Assembly (NCBI GenBank): GCA_902613475.1
Contig: CACMHG010000015.1
Location: forward strand, 1-45,307
Length of the DNA: 45,307 nt
Source of the DNA: K189A clade bacterium
GTDB lineage: Bacteria > Pseudomonadota > Gammaproteobacteria > Pseudomonadales > Azotimanducaceae
Reading direction: 5' to 3'
Under the pieces are notes generated by a model. That model saw nothing but the letters and a program-made list of their open reading frames with translations, was not told the origin of the DNA and did not search any database. Every line of letters starts with the position of its first letter. The first letter of the stretch is position 1. Positions 42,422-45,307 of the stretch are shown here, in pieces. The translations under genes were made by a program, and so were the position numbers.

Positions 42422-43174
42422 ATGACCTACTGCCTCGCAATTCAATTAGACGAAGGCTTGGTGTTTTGTTCCGACTCGCGAACAAACGCCGGGGCGGATC
42501 GGGTTAGCACCTACAGCAAAATGCACCGCTTCTCGGTCGACGGGGAGCGCTCCCTATATTTGATGACCTCAGGCAACCTTGCTACCAGTCAAGCCGTTGT
42601 TGCCCACATTCAGCGTGACCTTCAAGAGGACGCGGAGTTCAATATCCGCAAGGCGAAGTACGTGGCGGAAGTCGCCGACTACGTCGGCGAAGTGAGTTCT
42701 CAAGCCCAAGCGAAGTACAAAAAAGTCGGTGGTCCTGACGCCGAGACTTTCGATGCATCGGCCACTTTTATTCTAGGCGGTCAAATTCAGGGGGCGGCGT
42801 CGGAACTGTATTTGATTTACCCAGAGGGCAATCATATTACCGCCTCCGAGCAGCATCCTTACCTGCAGATTGGTGAAACGAAATACGGTAAACCCATACT
42901 CGATCGCATCATCTCCCACGACACCTCCGCCGATACCGCCATGCGCTGCGCGATACTGTCCCTGGACTCCACCATGCGATCTAACGCGACGGTCGGTCCA
43001 CCGCTGGAATGTTTGTTCTATCCGAACGACAGCATTAAGGCCTATGAGCGCTACTGCAAACTCGAGGAAAACCACCCCTATCTGATCGAGATCCGCCAGG
43101 ATTGGGACCGAAGTATTCGTGAGGCCGTAGAGCGGCTGCCTAGCTTGTCTGCGGCCTTTGAAGATACGCCATAG
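42422..43174 (+). CDS. anbu: Anbu proteasome-like peptidase
   Basis: 250 residues from the ATG at 42422; longer in-frame starts are rejected because the next residue, Thr2, is the expected N-terminal nucleophile of this Ntn-hydrolase group (M-T-Y-C). F-C-S-D-S-R-T-N-A-G follows at about 15-24, the signature of Anbu (ancestral beta-subunit) proteins, and a T-S-G-N-L-A segment near 46-51. Anbu assembles into open helical rings related to HslV and the 20S proteasome; its physiological substrates are not known. In many bacteria it is linked to ATP-grasp, alpha-E and transglutaminase genes. Here it is convergent with that set and its end overlaps the metallopeptidase gene by 35 bases. Confidence 0.9.
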   Translation: MTYCLAIQLDEGLVFCSDSRTNAGADRVSTYSKMHRFSVDGERSLYLMTSGNLATSQAVVAHIQRDLQEDAEFNIRKAKYVAEVADYVGEVSSQAQAKYKKVGGPDAETFDASATFILGGQIQGAASELYLIYPEGNHITASEQHPYLQIGETKYGKPILDRIISHDTSADTAMRCAILSLDSTMRSNATVGPPLECLFYPNDSIKAYERYCKLEENHPYLIEIRQDWDRSIREAVERLPSLSAAFEDTP

Positions 43175-44141
43175 CACGGTCGACTAATTCGAGTTTGCGG
43201 GCCACACCGGCACCGATAGTGAACGGATAAGCGTCGCTGCGACCTACGCTTCGGTTCATTTCATTCAGCATGACACTCACCTTCTGCCAGGCGGCGATGC
43301 GTCCGTTCATGCTCATCGCACCACCATCCTCTTCTAGCAGCTGATGCGCATGCGCGGTTTCTAAGGCATCGAGCATATGCAGGTAATGACCCCAGGTTTC
43401 GGCCCAGTCCTCAAGCGGATGGGCTGTGGCATAGGCGCTGATATAGCCGTCTTGCCAGTCCGCTGGTGGACCGTTTTCGTAATAACGCTTAAGCGTACCC
43501 GCATAGTCTTGGGATAGGTCGCCAAAAATTTCGACAAAGGCTTGGCTAATTTCGGCATCTTCTGAAATCAGCGACCAATAATAGTGGCCGGACTCGTGAC
43601 GAAAATGACCCAGTAAGGTGCGGTAGGGTTCCAGCATTTCGTTTTGCATGGTCGCCCGTGCCACATCGTCGGCTTCAAGCACGTTGAGCGTGATTACGCC
43701 GCTACCGAAACCCGACGTCACGAAATTGCCACCGTAATGCTCCGGCTTACTGCGCTCATCGTCGAGAAAATCGAATAACAAACCCCTATTTGGCTCGCAC
43801 CAGCCGTTCTGTAGGGGCAGTCCCAAGGTCATCAGGGCAAACAATAGTCGCTTCTTCGCCTGCTCTAGGGCATTCCAGTACTGCAGGTTATTTGGCAAGG
43901 AGAGATCGGGAATGGTGCGGTTGAACTGACATCCCGCGCATAGGTGATTGCTATTATCGCGAGGGCGTAGCCAATTGCAGACACCGTGATCGCTCCAGTT
44001 CCCGCAGTAGACGGCATGCTCGCCGTCCACGGGCACCATGGTCATCAGCTGCGAATCAAAGCCTACATCGAGGCCGCACTTTAGGCAGCGATGATTCTCA
44101 AAGAAAAGCTGGGCACCGCACTGGCAGTGAAAGCGCTTCAT
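43140..44141 (-). CDS. Zinc-ribbon metallopeptidase-like protein of the Anbu neighbourhood
   Basis: 333 residues. The N-terminus has zinc-ribbon cysteines C6-x-C8 and C19-x-x-C22, then a second set (C46, C55, C68, C71). The catalytic-type motif H182-E-S-G-H186 (an HExxH) lies in the F-R-H-E-S-G-H-Y-Y-W segment, and D-W-A-E-T-W-G-H-Y at about 250 could supply the third ligand. It matches the putative zinc-binding metallopeptidases often next to alpha-E and ATP-grasp genes. It overlaps the alpha-E gene by four bases (ATGA). Cytoplasmic, no signal peptide. No substrate is known. Confidence 0.82.
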   Translation of the reverse strand: MKRFHCQCGAQLFFENHRCLKCGLDVGFDSQLMTMVPVDGEHAVYCGNWSDHGVCNWLRPRDNSNHLCAGCQFNRTIPDLSLPNNLQYWNALEQAKKRLLFALMTLGLPLQNGWCEPNRGLLFDFLDDERSKPEHYGGNFVTSGFGSGVITLNVLEADDVARATMQNEMLEPYRTLLGHFRHESGHYYWSLISEDAEISQAFVEIFGDLSQDYAGTLKRYYENGPPADWQDGYISAYATAHPLEDWAETWGHYLHMLDALETAHAHQLLEEDGGAMSMNGRIAAWQKVSVMLNEMNRSVGRSDAYPFTIGAGVARKLELVDRAMAYLQRPQTS

Positions 44142-45070
44142 GCGCTAGCGACCCGGAACCAAGCCTCTTCAATTGCCGTATGTAGCTGGTTGAGCTGCTG
44201 CTGAAAGTCGTCGATGAAAGCGTGAAGCTCCGCCTGCGTCATGTCCTCCTTCGTCAGGCGGTTAAGCCGACGCCAGACGCGCCCCACGGCGCGAAGCGGC
44301 TCTTCATGATTGGTTAGCCGACCAAGTTCTTGGCCAATACCTTGCATGCAAAATTTCACCGAGCGCGGAAAAGCAGTATCGAGAAAAACGAAATCGACGA
44401 CGGCGTTTCGATCCACCAAGGGGCCTACCTGACGCCGATAGGCGCTACCGGCAGAAAGCGCCTGCAGCATCGCCCCCCAAAGCAGGGGATCGAAGGCGCT
44501 GGTGCTACCGTCACGATCTAGAATATCGCCGGCGCCAACGTCGACCATTCGAGTCGCCATATCGGCGCACTCCAACAGGCGACCAACTTTGATAAAGCTA
44601 TAGGCATGGTCTCGGGTCAACGTGCTTGCCATAAGGCCGTTTATGGTTTGGCAACGAGAGATTACCTCGGCCAGAAACGCGTGCCGGTTGCGTCGACCTA
44701 CAGAGTTCGGGGCGACCTCCCGCACAAAGAGCGACAGCTCATTGACCAGTTCCCAGGTTTCTTCCGGCAATACATCGCGCGTGGTGCGCACGTTCTCTCG
44801 TGCGGCCTCTATGGAATAAGGGATGCTGCAGGACGCGCCATCGTCTGCTACCAGGAGCTTTAGCACGTTTTGTTCGTTTACGCTGCGAAAGCGCTGATGA
44901 AAGTATGGCTCGGCGTCGAGGATCTGCACCATGATATCCCAACCCGGCTCTGCACCCTTCGGCAAATCCATGATCAGATGGTTGTAGGCGCTCACAATAC
45001 GGGCGGTATCTTCCGTGCGCTCAAGATAGCGGGACATCCAGTAAAGTCTCTCTGCAACTCGGGACAACAT
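44138..45070 (-). CDS. Alpha-E domain protein
   Basis: 310 residues, starting M-L-S-R-V-A-E-R-L-Y-W-M-S-R-Y-L-E-R, the signature N-terminus of the all-helical alpha-E family. R-x-E-D-T-A-R near residue 20 is also typical. The family accompanies circularly permuted ATP-grasp proteins and is thought to act with them in an unknown ligase or peptide-synthesis system. GAGGG lies about ten bases before the ATG, inside the end of the upstream ATP-grasp gene, two bases of gap. Coupled to the metallopeptidase gene downstream. Confidence 0.92.
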   Translation of the reverse strand: MLSRVAERLYWMSRYLERTEDTARIVSAYNHLIMDLPKGAEPGWDIMVQILDAEPYFHQRFRSVNEQNVLKLLVADDGASCSIPYSIEAARENVRTTRDVLPEETWELVNELSLFVREVAPNSVGRRNRHAFLAEVISRCQTINGLMASTLTRDHAYSFIKVGRLLECADMATRMVDVGAGDILDRDGSTSAFDPLLWGAMLQALSAGSAYRRQVGPLVDRNAVVDFVFLDTAFPRSVKFCMQGIGQELGRLTNHEEPLRAVGRVWRRLNRLTKEDMTQAELHAFIDDFQQQLNQLHTAIEEAWFRVASA

Positions 45071-45072
45071 GA

Positions 45073-45307
45073 TTAGGAGTCACCCTCTACAATCCAGGTA
45101 TCCTTGCTGCCGCCGCCCTGAGAGGAGTTCACAACCAGCGAGCCCTTTTGCAATGCCACCCGGGTCAGTCCACCCGGTGTTACCCAACTGTCCTTACTCT
45201 GCAAAATGAAGGGCCGCAGATCTAAATGGCGCGGCTGTATGGACCCATCCACATAGGTTGGCGCAGTCGATAAAGAAAGGGTTGGCTGGGCGATGTAGTT
45301 ACGCGGA
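45073..45307 (-). CDS. Circularly permuted ATP-grasp protein, C-terminal fragment cut by window edge
   Basis: Not in a closed frame because the start is outside the window; 77 codons are readable before the TAA at 45075-45073. The visible end has [30 protein letters not shown] and [11 protein letters not shown], the highly conserved C-terminus of the circularly permuted ATP-grasp (type 2) family. It is the first visible gene of the operon with alpha-E and metallopeptidase genes; members are predicted carboxylate-amine ligases. Confidence 0.9.
   Translation of the reverse strand, partial: PRNYIAQPTLSLSTAPTYVDGSIQPRHLDLRPFILQSKDSWVTPGGLTRVALQKGSLVVNSSQGGGSKDTWIVEGDS

Noticed and set aside
1..45307. 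CRISPR arrays, tRNA or rRNA genes, insertion sequences, prophage or integrase genes
   Set aside because: None could be recognised: no regular short repeats with spacers, no cloverleaf-like segments noticed, and no transposase or integrase product among the frames.

Overview
The window looks like a chromosomal segment of a Gram-negative, probably marine gammaproteobacterium. The grounds are moderate GC, a TonB-dependent receptor, lipoprotein and Tat signals, a membrane-bound PuuD-type urate oxidase, an Anbu/alpha-E/ATP-grasp locus, and tightly overlapping operons. I cannot name a species. TGA is the stop codon of many genes here, so the standard code applies.

Region 1 (1-9303) is an acyl-CoA catabolic module. 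It holds the end of a crotonase, an AtuA-type (DUF1446) protein, a small membrane protein, a two-domain AhpD/CMD-like protein, a one-chain biotin-dependent acyl-CoA carboxylase (biotin carboxylase, biotin carrier and carboxyltransferase in one polypeptide) and a D-aminoacylase-type amidohydrolase. The AhpD-like gene is the main discovery. Its frame is interrupted by one TGA exactly where the second cysteine of the C-x-x-C-x-x-x-H redox motif belongs. The frame then continues to a natural end, and a hairpin lies directly 3' of the TGA. It is best read as a selenoprotein (C-x-x-U).

Region 2 (9456-29610) is a purine supercluster. It has two head-to-head phosphoribosyltransferases, xanthine dehydrogenase with its XdhC maturation factor, guanine deaminase, a probable 8-oxoguanine deaminase, urate oxidase PuuD, hydroxyisourate hydrolase, OHCU decarboxylase, allantoinase PuuE, an allantoate amidohydrolase, ureidoglycine-glyoxylate aminotransferase, an AtzG/AtzE-like (HpxX/HpxY-like) amidase pair, oxamate amidohydrolase HpxW and an NCS2 xanthine/urate-type permease. 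Read together, these give an uninterrupted route from guanine or xanthine through urate, allantoin, ureidoglycine and oxalurate to oxamate and oxalate. No transcriptional regulator is encoded in the window.

Region 3 (29634-42151) looks like salvage and uptake. It has an exported adenosine-deaminase-like enzyme, an operon in which two different 2-oxoglutarate/Fe(II) oxygenases flank a complete NitT/TauT-type ABC importer, a NUP-family lipoprotein, a TonB-dependent receptor with an EF-hand loop, and an AzgA-type purine permease. The oxygenase/importer operon has no assigned substrate and is the second most interesting item; a purine-derived substrate is a guess from context.

Region 4 (42422-45307) is the Anbu proteasome-like peptidase, convergent with and overlapping an operon of circularly permuted ATP-grasp (cut by the window edge), alpha-E protein and zinc-ribbon metallopeptidase.
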